From assembly GCA_019240405.1 (NCBI GenBank), contig JAFAYL010000019.1:1-53681 (forward strand): a stretch of DNA of 53,681 bases. Direction: 5' to 3'. Positions 1 through 7,334 of the stretch are shown piece after piece. Within the stretch, counting starts at the first letter, position 1; every line of letters begins with the position of its first letter. This DNA comes from Acidobacteriaceae bacterium. Lineage in GTDB: Bacteria > Acidobacteriota > Terriglobia > Bryobacterales > Bryobacteraceae. Both the position numbers and the translations under genes were made by a program. Below the pieces are notes generated by a model. It had not been told where the DNA came from and did not search any database. It worked only from the letters and a program-made list of their open reading frames with translations.

Positions 1-354
1 GTTTCGTACATCGGCTTTCTCCTTTTGTTTTAATTCCTCAACAAGCTTGTCCAACTCGTTGAAGCGTGCGGCCCAGAGCTCGCGTTGCCGCTCGATCCAT
101 GCCGCCTCGTTGGCCAGTCCGCGCCGGCCGAGCTTGCAGGTCCGCACGCGCCCGACCTTCTCGGTTGTGACGAGCCCCGCCTGCTCCAAGACGCCGACGT
201 GCTTCTTCATGCCCGTTAGCGTCATATGAAACTTCTCGGCAAGGTTGGTGATCGACGCATCCGCGCGGCCCAGCTGTTCCAGAAGGCCGCGCCGGGTGGC
301 ATCGGAGAGCGCGGCGAACGAAGCATCGAGGGCGGTGCCCGCATACTGAACCAT
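1..354 (-). CDS. ArsR/SmtB-family winged-helix transcriptional regulator (partial, 3' end outside window)
   Basis: Read on the minus strand the protein starts MVQYAGTALDASFAALSDAT and stays open for 118 codons to the window edge. After the ATRRGLLEQL helix comes a winged-helix segment (ITNLAEKFHMTLTGMKKHVGVLEQAGL, about residues 37-63) and a wing with a TTEKVGRVR turn, followed by a C-terminal amphipathic helix (about 85-115) suited to dimerisation. There is no obvious metal-binding Cys cluster. This form is typical of the ArsR proteins that sit upstream of SRPBCC/AHSA1-domain genes, so such a gene may lie just outside the window. The ATG at 354 was chosen because a good promoter places the transcription start at that codon. 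It lies inside a perfect palindrome, which suggests autoregulation. Confidence 0.88.
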   Translation of the reverse strand, partial: MVQYAGTALDASFAALSDATRRGLLEQLGRADASITNLAEKFHMTLTGMKKHVGVLEQAGLVTTEKVGRVRTCKLGRRGLANEAAWIERQRELWAARFNELDKLVEELKQKEKADVRN

Positions 355-366
355 ATGGTTCAGTAT
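343..366. promoter_or_regulatory. Perfect 24-bp palindrome over the arsR start codon (probable operator)
   Basis: The 24 bases are an exact inverted repeat with core AACCATATGGTT and arms ATACTG/CAGTAT. The ATG of the ArsR gene is inside the core, and the upstream arm overlaps the -10 hexamer. ArsR-family dimers bind palindromes of this kind, so binding here would block both promoter opening and the start codon. Operator function is inferred. Confidence 0.75.
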
Positions 367-390
367 ATAACGCGGATTGGCGACATGCAA
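362..390 (-). promoter_or_regulatory. Sigma70-type promoter of arsR, predicted leaderless
   Basis: On the minus strand TTGCAT (385-390) and TATACT (362-367) are separated by exactly 17 bp. Seven bases downstream of the -10 lies position 355/354, the A of the start codon, so the mRNA is predicted to have essentially no 5' leader. No Shine-Dalgarno sequence is needed or seen. Confidence 0.7.
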
Positions 391-504
391 GGGGTTTTTG
401 AGAGCGCGCGCTGCGCTGCGGATTAGCAAACGCTTGGCCGTTATGGCGGATTTATCCGGAGTTGGCCAGTTTCCGAAAAGCCGGTTTCTGCTCGATTGCT
501 CCCC

Positions 505-851
505 AATTACCCTGCTTGTAGCGGGCGAGCTCGTCGATGCGCTATCGATGCGATTACGCTTATGAGCGAGGGAAAGCGCTGATTGAGCGATTGCGAAAGC
601 TTATTCCGCGCCAGATGTTTGAGGTCGCGCTGCAAGCTGCTATTGGTACGAAAATTATCGCGCGAGAAACGATTTCGGCCATGCGCAAGAACGTGCTTGC
701 AACGTGCTACGGCGGCGATATCACCCGGAAACGCAAGCTGCTCGAAAAACAGAAAGAAGGGAAGCGCCGCATGAAGCCCGTTGGGCGAATGGAAATCCCG
801 CAACAGGCGTTTCTGGCAGTGCTCAAGGTCGGCAGCGAGTCCAGCGAGTAG
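505..851 (+). pseudogene. lepA: lepA (elongation factor 4) C-terminal relic, truncated and frameshifted
   Basis: From about 537 the translation matches the C-terminal domain of LepA closely: [62 protein letters not shown] and [13 protein letters not shown], ending at a stop at 849-851. Just upstream, in another frame, GELVDALSM continues the family's usual GExVDALS segment, but the following few residues (normally IVHR) are missing. A deletion of about 11 bases would explain the frame change (inferred from memory of the family). The GTPase and other N-terminal domains are absent, so this is a gene-end relic of about 110 codons; an intact lepA should exist elsewhere. Confidence 0.88.
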
Positions 852-852
852 T

Positions 853-1296
853 CTACTTGGCTGGAATCAAGTCAAACTTGCCTGAGCCCTCTTCATAGAA
901 CAGCGCGCCCTCTTTCTTGTCTCCACCGCTCCAGTGCTTGTGGCCGCCAGGAACGCGCAAAAAGTCGCCTGGGCCCACGCGCTTCTCACCGTCTTCGTCC
1001 TTGTACAAATATGCGCCCTTGATCACAGCGATCCAAACGTCGTTCGTGTGCGTGTGCATGCCCGCGTCGTATCCGGGCGCAAACTTCGTAAATGTGGCGT
1101 GCGCTCCAGCATTGGCGTCACCCCAAAGCGGAGCCATGGAGACGCGACCGTTTGCCTCCGGCACTTCACTGAACTTTGCATTTTTGGAGGAAACGAAGGT
1201 GACTTTATCGCTTTGCCCTTGTGCCTTCGCTCGCTCGATTGACCATGCCAAGATCAGCGCCAAAACCAGACCGAGCACCACCAGTGATCGCTTCAT
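853..1296 (-). CDS. Secreted small cupin-domain protein
   Basis: This 147-residue protein begins with a signal peptide (MKRSLVVLGLVLALILAWSI, cleavage likely near AKA-QG at about 26). A single cupin barrel follows: GYDAGMHTHT with the HxH pair near residue 80, and the second motif GPGDFLRVPGGHKH near residues 108-121, which supplies further His ligands. The usual motif-1 Glu is not evident. A divalent metal is likely bound in the periplasm; the substrate is unknown. A strong ribosome-binding site (AAGGAGGAGG) precedes the ATG at 1296. The stop codon lies one base from the end of the lepA relic. Confidence 0.8.
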   Translation of the reverse strand: MKRSLVVLGLVLALILAWSIERAKAQGQSDKVTFVSSKNAKFSEVPEANGRVSMAPLWGDANAGAHATFTKFAPGYDAGMHTHTNDVWIAVIKGAYLYKDEDGEKRVGPGDFLRVPGGHKHWSGGDKKEGALFYEEGSGKFDLIPAK

Positions 1297-1338
1297 TCAT
1301 TCCTCCTCCTTTGCATAGTTCCTCGTTATAAACCGCAA

Positions 1339-1360
1339 GCGATCTAGTATATCGGATCGC
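1339..1360. promoter_or_regulatory. Inverted repeat GCGATC-N10-GATCGC upstream of the cupin gene
   Basis: Two perfect 6-base arms surround a 10-base AT-richer spacer that contains TATACT on the minus strand (a possible -10 for the cupin gene, about 50 bases upstream of its start). The repeat could be an operator. Short arms make this a weak call. Confidence 0.35.
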
Positions 1361-1425
1361 CTGGAGCATGGGAAGGACTTGCGTTGGCGTCGGTCGGAGC
1401 GAGCCCGAAGAGCAGTCGCCGCCAA

Positions 1426-1575
1426 TTAAAGTGGAATATTGCCGTGCATTTTGCGCGGCATAGTGTCTGCCTTGTTCGCCAGCATTCGCAGCGCGCGAAT
1501 CACTTTCGGACGTGTTTCGCGCGGCTCGATGACACCGTCGACATATCCCCGTTCGGCCCGCGCGCTCGGCGCCGT
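1426..1575 (-). pseudogene. Acyl-CoA carboxylase carboxyltransferase (PccB-type) C-terminal relic
   Basis: On the minus strand the translation reads ERGYVDGVIEPRETRPKVIR, then ALRMLANKADT, and ends MHGNIPL at a TAA (1426-1428). This is the characteristic end of propionyl/acetyl-CoA carboxylase beta subunits (family ending: RxxLIRAL..L.NK.D..P..KHGNIPL). Upstream of about 1575 the similarity fades, and the frame is closed by a stop at 1627-1629, so only some 45-50 of about 510 residues remain. There is no start codon context. With the lepA relic on the other side of the cupin gene, it marks an old rearrangement. Confidence 0.78.
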
Positions 1576-1629
1576 TCTACCGGCCAAGTGTTTACGCATG
1601 ACTGGCTCAGTGGCTTTGAAGTCGGGTTA

Positions 1630-1660
1630 TCGGAAACAGGCAGGTCGCGCCTGTTTCCGA
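1630..1660. repeat. 12-bp-stem hairpin
   Basis: TCGGAAACAGGC pairs perfectly with GCCTGTTTCCGA across a 7-base loop. No T-run follows on either strand, so it is not a standard intrinsic terminator. It sits at the edge of the carboxyltransferase relic and may be a remnant of a mobile or intergenic repeat. The rest of 1661-1773 shows nothing recognisable. Confidence 0.5.
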
Positions 1661-1773
1661 ATATGAACCGCGACTAGTCAGAAAGTGTAGAGCAAAGTCA
1701 TCCACTTGGCGGTAAAACCCGCAAACCGTACATCATCGACTAAGATTCCAGCAAAGCGGCTGAAGAAGCGACT

Positions 1774-4515
1774 TCACTCGTATCGCAGCGCGACCATGGG
1801 ATCGATCCGCGAAGCCCGACGCGCCGGAGCGTAAGCGGCGAGCACGGCGCAGATTATCAAAATTCCCGCAGCGATAACAAGAGTCGCCGGATCATGCGGC
1901 TTCAGTCCAAACAGAAACGACCGAAGAACGGTTGTGGTTTGCCATACGATAACAAGGCCAATCAGCACGCCGATGCCGCTGAGCATCAAGACCTCTCGAA
2001 GCACCATCCACAGCACTCGCCCACGCTCGGCGCCAAGTGCCATTCGTATCCCGATCTCGTTCGTGCGCCGCGCCACGGCATAGGCTTGGGTCGCGTAGAG
2101 TCCTACGCACGCCATGAGCAACGCCAAAGCGCCGAAACAACCACATAGGTCCGCGAACGTCCGCTCATGGGCGATCGTTCCATCGATGATCTTAGACTCG
2201 GTCGTGATATCTGCGATGGGAACCCTGGGTCCAAGATCATGCACGACCCGGCGCACAGTGTTTGCCAAGGCTAGCGGATTACCCGCGGTGCGCAACTCGA
2301 AATATGCTTCCTGAAGGGTTCTGTTCTGAACCGCTTGCAGGCAGGACGTGTAAACAAGCGGCGAAATGTCCCGCTTGAGCGAGCTATAGCGCGAGTTGCC
2401 TGCGATACCTATAATTTCGAGGTCGGTTGCTGTTTCTTTGCTACCGAGCGTGAAATGGCGGCCGATTGGCGATAATCCGGCGAGATAATCTTTCACGAAG
2501 ATTTCGTTCACGACGGCCCTCTTGGGGGCACCTGCCGTGTCACGTTCATCGAACGCTCTTCCGGCCCGGATGGGAATCTGCAGGGTCTCGAAGAACGCCG
2601 GACCGACTCGTATTCTCGCCGTCGAGAGGGGCTTGTCCTCCGAGTTATGAGCTCCCGGAATGATGACGTCTGTCCGGCTGGTCCAGTCGGCTAAAAGCGG
2701 CATGCCGCTGAGAGTTGCATTTACTACGCCAGGCAGGAGCGCGAATCGACGGCGCAGTTCAGCGTAAAAATTGATTCGTGCCTGATCCGAGTAACCAGCC
2801 TTCCATGCATCCAAGCTGAAGACGAGCAACTTGTCGCGATTGAAACCGACATTTACGGAGTAAAGGTTCACGAGTGTGCGGACAAACAGCCCCGCAGCGG
2901 TCACCAGAACGAGGGAGATCGCGATCTGACCGATTACGAGAACGTGCATGGCGCCGATACGACGCCTCTTCGTGATTGCACTGCCGGCGCGCGCCTCCTT
3001 GAGGGAAGGCGTCAAGTCCAATTTTGTTGCTTGAATCGCGGGCGCAATCCCGAACAAGAATCCCGCGGCAAGTGTCACGGCGAGGGTAAATCCAAGAACG
3101 CGCCAGTCCAATTCTGCATGCAATGTGAAGTTCGGCTCGCCGTTTGCCAACAACAGAGTCAGCGAGCGAATCCCCGCCGCAGCGACAAGTATTCCCAAGA
3201 CACCGCCGACGAGAGAGAGCAGACCGCTTTCGGTCAATAACTGGCGACTGATTCGCAGCCGTCCGGCGCCCAGGCTGAGGCGGACAGCCATTTCGCTTCG
3301 CCGCGCCGCGCCTCTCGCCAGCAGTAAATTGGCCAGGTTCGCGCAGGCGATCGCCAGAATCAGCACGACCATGATCATCAGCGTGTAGAGCGGTTTCGAA
3401 TACTCGCGGCGTAGAGCATCCATCCCCGATCTGCCTTTTTGTAGCCAGAGTTTCGGCAAGGTCTTCCGTTCCTGTTCAGTGCTGCCAGTGCTGCTAACCC
3501 ACTGTTGGAAACGCGCGGACAGTTCCGCCTGCGCTCGCGCCAGGGTCACGCCGGGCCGCAAACGGCCTGCCATTTCGATCCAGTAGGCGTGTTCGCTGGC
3601 AAATAACTTCTTCTCGTCCATGTAAGGATTGAGAACGACGCTTGCCGCAAATCGCACGGGCAGAAAAAATGCGGGCGCGCTTTGAGGCCGTAGGCCGAAG
3701 AATTCGGGAGGCGACACGCCGGCAATCGTGAAGGGTTTGCCGTTGATCAGGATTGTTTTGTCCAAGGCATTTAAGCGGCCTCCGAAGCGGCGCTGCCAGA
3801 AGCTATACGAGATGTCGACGATCGGAGCCGCGCCCGCGTTGTCATCTTCAGGCGATATGAATCGTCCCGCGGCAGGCGCAAGGCCTAGACCGCTGAAATA
3901 GTTTCCGGATACGTACTGCCCTTCCTTGAGCTCAGCCTGCCCATCGATAATGAGATTCAGTTGCCCAGCGTTTGCGTACGAGAAAAGGGAAGAGAAAACC
4001 TGGTTGTTCTCTCTCAAGAACTCATACGCCCGATACGGGTAATCGGGGCTGACCAGTACCCCGGTGTCGTCCAAGTGCGCTGAGCCGCTGTGATCATGGA
4101 CAACTCCGGGCTCGTCTTTGGTGCCGCTGCGCCAGTAAAAGATCGCGAGTTGTTCCGGGTGTTTCACCGGGAGCGCGCGGAGGAGGATGGCATCGAGAAA
4201 GCTGTAAATCGCGGCGTTCGCTCCGATTCCAAGCGCTAGAGAAACGATTGCAAGCGCGGTAAAGAGCTTGTTCGCCGTCATGGTCCGAAAGGCGTAGCGG
4301 GCATCCTTCGCGAGCTGTTCCATAAACGTCCAGGTCCACATCCCGCGACTTTTCTCTTTCAGTAAGGTGATGTTGCCGAAGTCTCGGTGAGCTTTCTGCG
4401 CATCGCCTGTTTCTTCCGCTTTACGCTCGAGATGATCACGCATCTCATCTTCGAGCTCGCGATCGAATTCCGCGCGATGGAAGATCCACTGAATCCTACG
4501 CCAAAGTTCTTTCAC
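1774..4515 (-). CDS. ADOP-type ABC permease (duplicated MacB/FtsX), module 1
   Basis: The GTG at 4515 overlaps the padR stop as GTGA, giving 913 residues and translational coupling; a longer reading frame upstream lies inside padR and is not used. The N-terminal cytoplasmic segment (about 1-60: VKELWRRIQWIFHRAEFDRE, DEMRDHLERKAEE) is the prefix common to acidobacterial permeases. A first transmembrane helix (about 82-104, TALAIVSLALGIGANAAIYS) precedes a MacB periplasmic domain. Three more helices form the first FtsX block (MIMVVLILAIACANLANLLL), then a second periplasmic domain and a second FtsX block ending ARRASRIDPMVALRYE. The single polypeptide thus has the two halves of a MacB-like permease. 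No ATPase is encoded nearby, which is usual for these orphan permeases. Substrate unknown. Confidence 0.9.
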   Translation of the reverse strand: MKELWRRIQWIFHRAEFDRELEDEMRDHLERKAEETGDAQKAHRDFGNITLLKEKSRGMWTWTFMEQLAKDARYAFRTMTANKLFTALAIVSLALGIGANAAIYSFLDAILLRALPVKHPEQLAIFYWRSGTKDEPGVVHDHSGSAHLDDTGVLVSPDYPYRAYEFLRENNQVFSSLFSYANAGQLNLIIDGQAELKEGQYVSGNYFSGLGLAPAAGRFISPEDDNAGAAPIVDISYSFWQRRFGGRLNALDKTILINGKPFTIAGVSPPEFFGLRPQSAPAFFLPVRFAASVVLNPYMDEKKLFASEHAYWIEMAGRLRPGVTLARAQAELSARFQQWVSSTGSTEQERKTLPKLWLQKGRSGMDALRREYSKPLYTLMIMVVLILAIACANLANLLLARGAARRSEMAVRLSLGAGRLRISRQLLTESGLLSLVGGVLGILVAAAGIRSLTLLLANGEPNFTLHAELDWRVLGFTLAVTLAAGFLFGIAPAIQATKLDLTPSLKEARAGSAITKRRRIGAMHVLVIGQIAISLVLVTAAGLFVRTLVNLYSVNVGFNRDKLLVFSLDAWKAGYSDQARINFYAELRRRFALLPGVVNATLSGMPLLADWTSRTDVIIPGAHNSEDKPLSTARIRVGPAFFETLQIPIRAGRAFDERDTAGAPKRAVVNEIFVKDYLAGLSPIGRHFTLGSKETATDLEIIGIAGNSRYSSLKRDISPLVYTSCLQAVQNRTLQEAYFELRTAGNPLALANTVRRVVHDLGPRVPIADITTESKIIDGTIAHERTFADLCGCFGALALLMACVGLYATQAYAVARRTNEIGIRMALGAERGRVLWMVLREVLMLSGIGVLIGLVIVWQTTTVLRSFLFGLKPHDPATLVIAAGILIICAVLAAYAPARRASRIDPMVALRYE

Positions 4516-4841
4516 GCCTCGACCACCCGCGTAATCGCCGCTGTGCCGCGCTGAAATTTGTGTAATTCGCGCGCCATTTGCTTCCGGCCTTTGGGCGTGA
4601 GGGTGTAGTAGCGGGCGCGCCGATTGTTCTCCGATTGCCGCCACTCCGCGATGACCCAACCTTTGATCAACATTCGCTGTAGCGCCGGATAGAGTGATCC
4701 TTCCTCCACTTGCAGCACGTCGCCTGAGGTCTGTTGGATGTACTGGGCGATCCCGTATCCATGCATGGCGCCCAATCGCGCCAAAGTCTTGAGGACGAGC
4801 AGATACAGAGTGCCAGGCGGTATATCAGACGCGGCTTCCAT
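4512..4841 (-). CDS. PadR-family transcriptional regulator, module 1
   Basis: Starting at the ATG at 4841 the protein is 109 residues: MEAASDIPPGTLYLLVLKTL, then HGYGIAQYIQQ, VEEGSLYPALQRMLIKGW and ENNRRARYYTLTPKGRKQ. This is a complete PadR winged helix with the typical EGSLYPAL recognition helix and a short C-terminal helix for dimerisation. An upstream in-frame start at 4898 would run into the CMD gene and is less likely. It overlaps the permease by four bases and very probably represses this two-gene operon. A CTATAG-type element lies just upstream of the start. Confidence 0.9.
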   Translation of the reverse strand: MEAASDIPPGTLYLLVLKTLARLGAMHGYGIAQYIQQTSGDVLQVEEGSLYPALQRMLIKGWVIAEWRQSENNRRARYYTLTPKGRKQMARELHKFQRGTAAITRVVEA

Positions 4842-4848
4842 AGACAAG

Positions 4849-4870
4849 CTATAGTATAGGCCACCTATGG
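4849..4870. promoter_or_regulatory. CTATAG elements before padR module 1
   Basis: CTATAGTATAG (4849-4859) is an odd-centred palindrome; CTATGG (4865-4870) is a near copy. The minus strand here also contains TATACT, a likely -10 for padR (no clear -35). The same hexamer occurs three times before padR of module 2, which suggests a common PadR operator; the function is inferred. Confidence 0.5.
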
Positions 4871-4885
4871 AAGCAAGCTGGGCGG

Positions 4886-5368
4886 CTATCCTTTCCAAGC
4901 ACCCACGGGTTGCCGGACGGTAATGTTGAGCCGGTTCCAGACATTGATATTGGCCACCGCAATGATCAGGGCTGCAAGCGCCTTCTCGTCGTAGTAGCGA
5001 GTGGCTTCCTGCCAGAGCTCATCGGGCACTGAATCAGAACTATCACTGATGCGAGTGACCGCTTCGGTGAGGGCGAGTGCACTGCGTTCCTGGTCGCTGA
5101 AGCTGGGATTGTCGCGCCAGGCAGGCACGCCGAAGATGCGCTCGTCAGTTTCGCCTGCTTTTTTCAGATTGCGGGAATGCAGGTCAACGCAGACACTGCA
5201 TCCATTGATTTGACTGGCACGCAGGTTCATCAGTTCCAGCGTCCGCTCGGGTACACCGCCCGTCTTCGTTGAGGCGCCGAGAGCTAAAAGAGCCTGCATG
5301 GCTTCAGGAATTATCATCGCGGGATTATTCATCCGTGCTTTCAAGCTTGCTTTCTCGATTCCTGCCAT
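4886..5368 (-). CDS. Carboxymuconolactone decarboxylase (CMD)/AhpD-family protein
   Basis: The 160-residue protein has the AhpD-like signature NGCSVCVDLH: Cys57 and Cys60 with His64, the redox pair plus proton-relay residue of alkylhydroperoxidase-type CMD proteins. The C-terminal half (LIIAVANINVWNRLNITVRQ) is also typical of the family. The ATG at 5368 was chosen because AGGAG lies ten bases upstream; a GTG at 5404 is possible. It is divergent from an ECF41 sigma factor, the best-known partner arrangement for this family. It is likely expressed from the ECF41-type promoter at 5482-5508. Role: probably reduction of peroxides or detoxification of quinone-like compounds. Confidence 0.88.
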   Translation of the reverse strand: MAGIEKASLKARMNNPAMIIPEAMQALLALGASTKTGGVPERTLELMNLRASQINGCSVCVDLHSRNLKKAGETDERIFGVPAWRDNPSFSDQERSALALTEAVTRISDSSDSVPDELWQEATRYYDEKALAALIIAVANINVWNRLNITVRQPVGAWKG

Positions 5369-5445
5369 AATTTTCGTCTCCTGCGGGGCTATTGACATTG
5401 CCACGGTCCAGAATGTTTGAACATCCGGGAACTCGACCGTGACTT

Positions 5446-5472
5446 TGTCACATCTGCTTGATTTCGTCCGTC
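5446..5472 (+). promoter_or_regulatory. ECF41-type promoter facing the sigma gene
   Basis: TGTCACA (5446-5452) is followed after exactly 16 bases by CGTC (5469-5472). This is the consensus I recall for ECF41-dependent promoters. Transcription would start about 30 bases before the ATG of the sigma gene at 5510, implying autoregulation. Confidence 0.7.
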
Positions 5473-5481
5473 ACTAGGTAC

Positions 5482-5508
5482 GACGCACCGAAAAGCGAGA
5501 ATGTGACC
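5482..5508 (-). promoter_or_regulatory. ECF41-type promoter facing the CMD gene
   Basis: On the minus strand GGTCACA (5508-5502, one mismatch to TGTCACA) is followed after exactly 16 bases by CGTC (5485-5482). It points at the CMD gene and gives a leader of about 100 bases. It mirrors the plus-strand copy. Confidence 0.65.
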
Positions 5509-5509
5509 G

Positions 5510-6388
5510 ATGAGCGATCAGGATTGGCTGGCCCAGCAATTCGAACGCAATCGAGGCAACTTGCGAGCGGTGGCGTACCGAATGCTTGGCTCACTGGGAG
5601 AAGCCGAAGATGCCGTTCAGGAGGCCTGGCTGCGCCTCGCTCGATCCGATGCTCAAGCTATCGAGAACCTAGGTGCGTGGCTGACGACAGTAATCAGTCG
5701 GGTTTGCTTGGACTTGTTGCGTTCTCGCAACTCGCGACGGGAGGAGTCGCTTGAGCAACATCTACCCGACATGATTCTCGGTCGCGAGGATCGCATGGAT
5801 CCCGAACAGGAAACACTGATTGCCGACTCTGTCGGTCTTGCGCTTCTGATCGTACTCGACACCTTGGCGCCCAACGAGCGGCTCGCGTTCGTGTTGCATG
5901 ACATGTTCGCCGTGCCATTTGAGGAAATCGCTTTCACAATTGGGTGCTCTCCGGTGGCCGCAAGACAGCTCGCGAGTCGCGCCCGGCGCCGGGTAAGGGG
6001 AGCTGCCCCGAGGCCGGATGCCGATCTCAGCCACCAGCGAAAAGTTGTCGACGCTTTTCTCGCGGCTGAAAGGGCTGGTGACTTCGATGGGCTTGTGGCC
6101 GTACTCGATCCGGAGGTTGTGCTGCGATCGGACTATATGCCGGGCGGGCTAAAGGAACTCCGCGGAGCCGGCGTTGTAGCCCAACAGGCAATCATGTTTT
6201 CGAAGCTCGCCGGGTTTGTCCAACCTGTGCTGGTGAACGGGACCGCTGGAATCGTTTCCTGGCGTCCTGATGGGCAACCGTTTTCCGTTATGGGCTTTAC
6301 TGTGAGCGGAGGGAAGATTATTGAAATTGATGTGCTCCGTGATCCGGCTCGCCTGAGCCGACTCAACCTCAGGAGGCTGAAGCATTGA
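5510..6388 (+). CDS. ECF41-group sigma factor with fused SnoaL-like domain
   Basis: The protein has 292 residues. Region sigma2 occupies about 10-75 (AYRMLGSLGEAEDAVQEAWL), sigma4 about 107-162 (LAPNERLAFVLHDMF, IAFTIGCSPVAARQLASRAR), and a SnoaL/NTF2-like domain about 175-285. The C-terminal domain has the NGTAG turn (243-247) and the DPARL motif (278-282) that mark ECF41. In this group the fused domain controls the activity of the factor in place of a separate anti-sigma. The adjoining CMD-family gene is the usual target. Start at ATG 5510 (MSDQDWLAQQ); the ribosome site is weak. Confidence 0.93.
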   Translation: MSDQDWLAQQFERNRGNLRAVAYRMLGSLGEAEDAVQEAWLRLARSDAQAIENLGAWLTTVISRVCLDLLRSRNSRREESLEQHLPDMILGREDRMDPEQETLIADSVGLALLIVLDTLAPNERLAFVLHDMFAVPFEEIAFTIGCSPVAARQLASRARRRVRGAAPRPDADLSHQRKVVDAFLAAERAGDFDGLVAVLDPEVVLRSDYMPGGLKELRGAGVVAQQAIMFSKLAGFVQPVLVNGTAGIVSWRPDGQPFSVMGFTVSGGKIIEIDVLRDPARLSRLNLRRLKH

Positions 6389-6390
6389 CC

Positions 6391-6741
6391 TCAGCTTTTG
6401 GCCATTTGCCCATTGCGAGGCAGGTTCGGCTGAATTCCTAAATGCTTAGTCCCCCAACTACACATCGCTTCCATTAGCGGAACGAGTTCTTCGCCTGCAG
6501 CGCTGAGCATGTAGTCCACACGGGGCGGAACACCGTCTGCACGTATCCGCCGAATCACGCCATCCCGCTCAAGCCCGCGCAGTTGGGCCGTTAGTACTTT
6601 TTCGCTCACCCCGGGCAGTAAATCACGAAGCTCGGCGAACCGGCGCGCTCCAAAGGACAGGTGCCAGAGAATTAAGACCTTCCATTTGCCTGCCAGAACG
6701 TTTGAAGTGCCCTGCACAGGACATCCATAATGCTGTTTCAT
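6391..6741 (-). CDS. HxlR-family transcriptional regulator
   Basis: 116 residues with the family's N-terminal Cys7 (YGCPV), the segment LAGKWKVLILWHLSFGARRF, the recognition helix VSEKVLTAQLRGLERDG and the wing PPRVDYMLSAAGEEL. In related regulators (YodB, HypR) Cys7 senses electrophiles or disulfide stress, so a redox role is plausible but inferred. The gene is convergent with the sigma gene (two-base gap) and divergent from the ester-cyclase/NmrA operon, its probable target. AAGGA lies just before the ATG. Confidence 0.9.
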   Translation of the reverse strand: MKQHYGCPVQGTSNVLAGKWKVLILWHLSFGARRFAELRDLLPGVSEKVLTAQLRGLERDGVIRRIRADGVPPRVDYMLSAAGEELVPLMEAMCSWGTKHLGIQPNLPRNGQMAKS

Positions 6742-6771
6742 CAGCGTCCTTCACAACTGCCCACGCGGCTT

Positions 6772-6781
6772 ACAAATTTGT
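6772..6781. promoter_or_regulatory. ACAAATTTGT palindrome between hxlR and the ester-cyclase operon
   Basis: A perfect 10-base AT-rich palindrome 31 bases upstream of the hxlR start and about 115 bases upstream of the divergent operon. HxlR proteins bind short AT-rich dyads in such intergenic regions. Candidate operator only. Confidence 0.35.
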
Positions 6782-6895
6782 GCGTACTTCCCCGGGGCGT
6801 CCTTTCCGTGTTATCTAAAACTGTAGCCGTTACCGTATGCTGCTGCTGGACTGCGAACTGTTTGCCGGCGCACTGCGGGTGATTTCCAGGAGAAA

Positions 6896-7334
6896 GTGTT
6901 GTCAACCACACTCACGTTGGACCAGATGAAACAGTTGGTCAGAGATCACTTCGAGGAGTTCGTCAACAAGCGCAATGCGGGCGTTATTTATAAGAACATG
7001 ACTCCAGACTTTTGCGATCATGACGGCCCTGGCGGCAAACCGGCCGGGATAGACGTTGATGAACAGATGATGCGCAATATGTACCAGTCCATGCCCGATT
7101 TGCATCTGACGATTGAAGATATGATTGCCGAAGGCGACAAGGTAGCGTGCCGCAACGTCTGGCGTTGGACGGATCCTACTTCAGGTGAGAAGATGCAGTT
7201 TTCATGGTTTCGTGCTCTGGCGATTTGAGGGCGGCAAAATCGCGGAGCGTTGGGCGACGGTAACGCCTCCCGCGGAAGGAACCTCCTGGACAAGCGCGCC
7301 TGTGCCCGCCTCGCGCGTTGGACAACCATCATGA
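6896..7334 (+). pseudogene. SnoaL-like ester cyclase family gene, single-base frameshift
   Basis: A GTG at 6896 with AGGAG just upstream opens a frame reading TLDQMKQLVRDHFEEFVNKR, then CDHDGPGGKPAGID and PDLHLTIEDMIAEGDKVACR, typical of the ester cyclase/SnoaL family. It stops early at 7228. Dropping one T from the TTTTC at about 7200-7204 restores HGFVLWRFEGGKIAERWATV, the family's normal ending. The repaired frame ends at 7332-7334 and overlaps the next gene's ATG (ATGA). The gene is either a recent pseudogene or carries a sequencing or assembly error in a short homopolymer. Probable role: small hydrolase/cyclase-fold enzyme of unknown substrate. Confidence 0.8.

Noticed and set aside
507-803. 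Minus-strand 98-codon frame
   Set aside because: Antisense of the lepA relic; no motif and no ribosome site.
1630-1660. Hairpin as intrinsic terminator
   Set aside because: No T-run on either side; kept only as a repeat.
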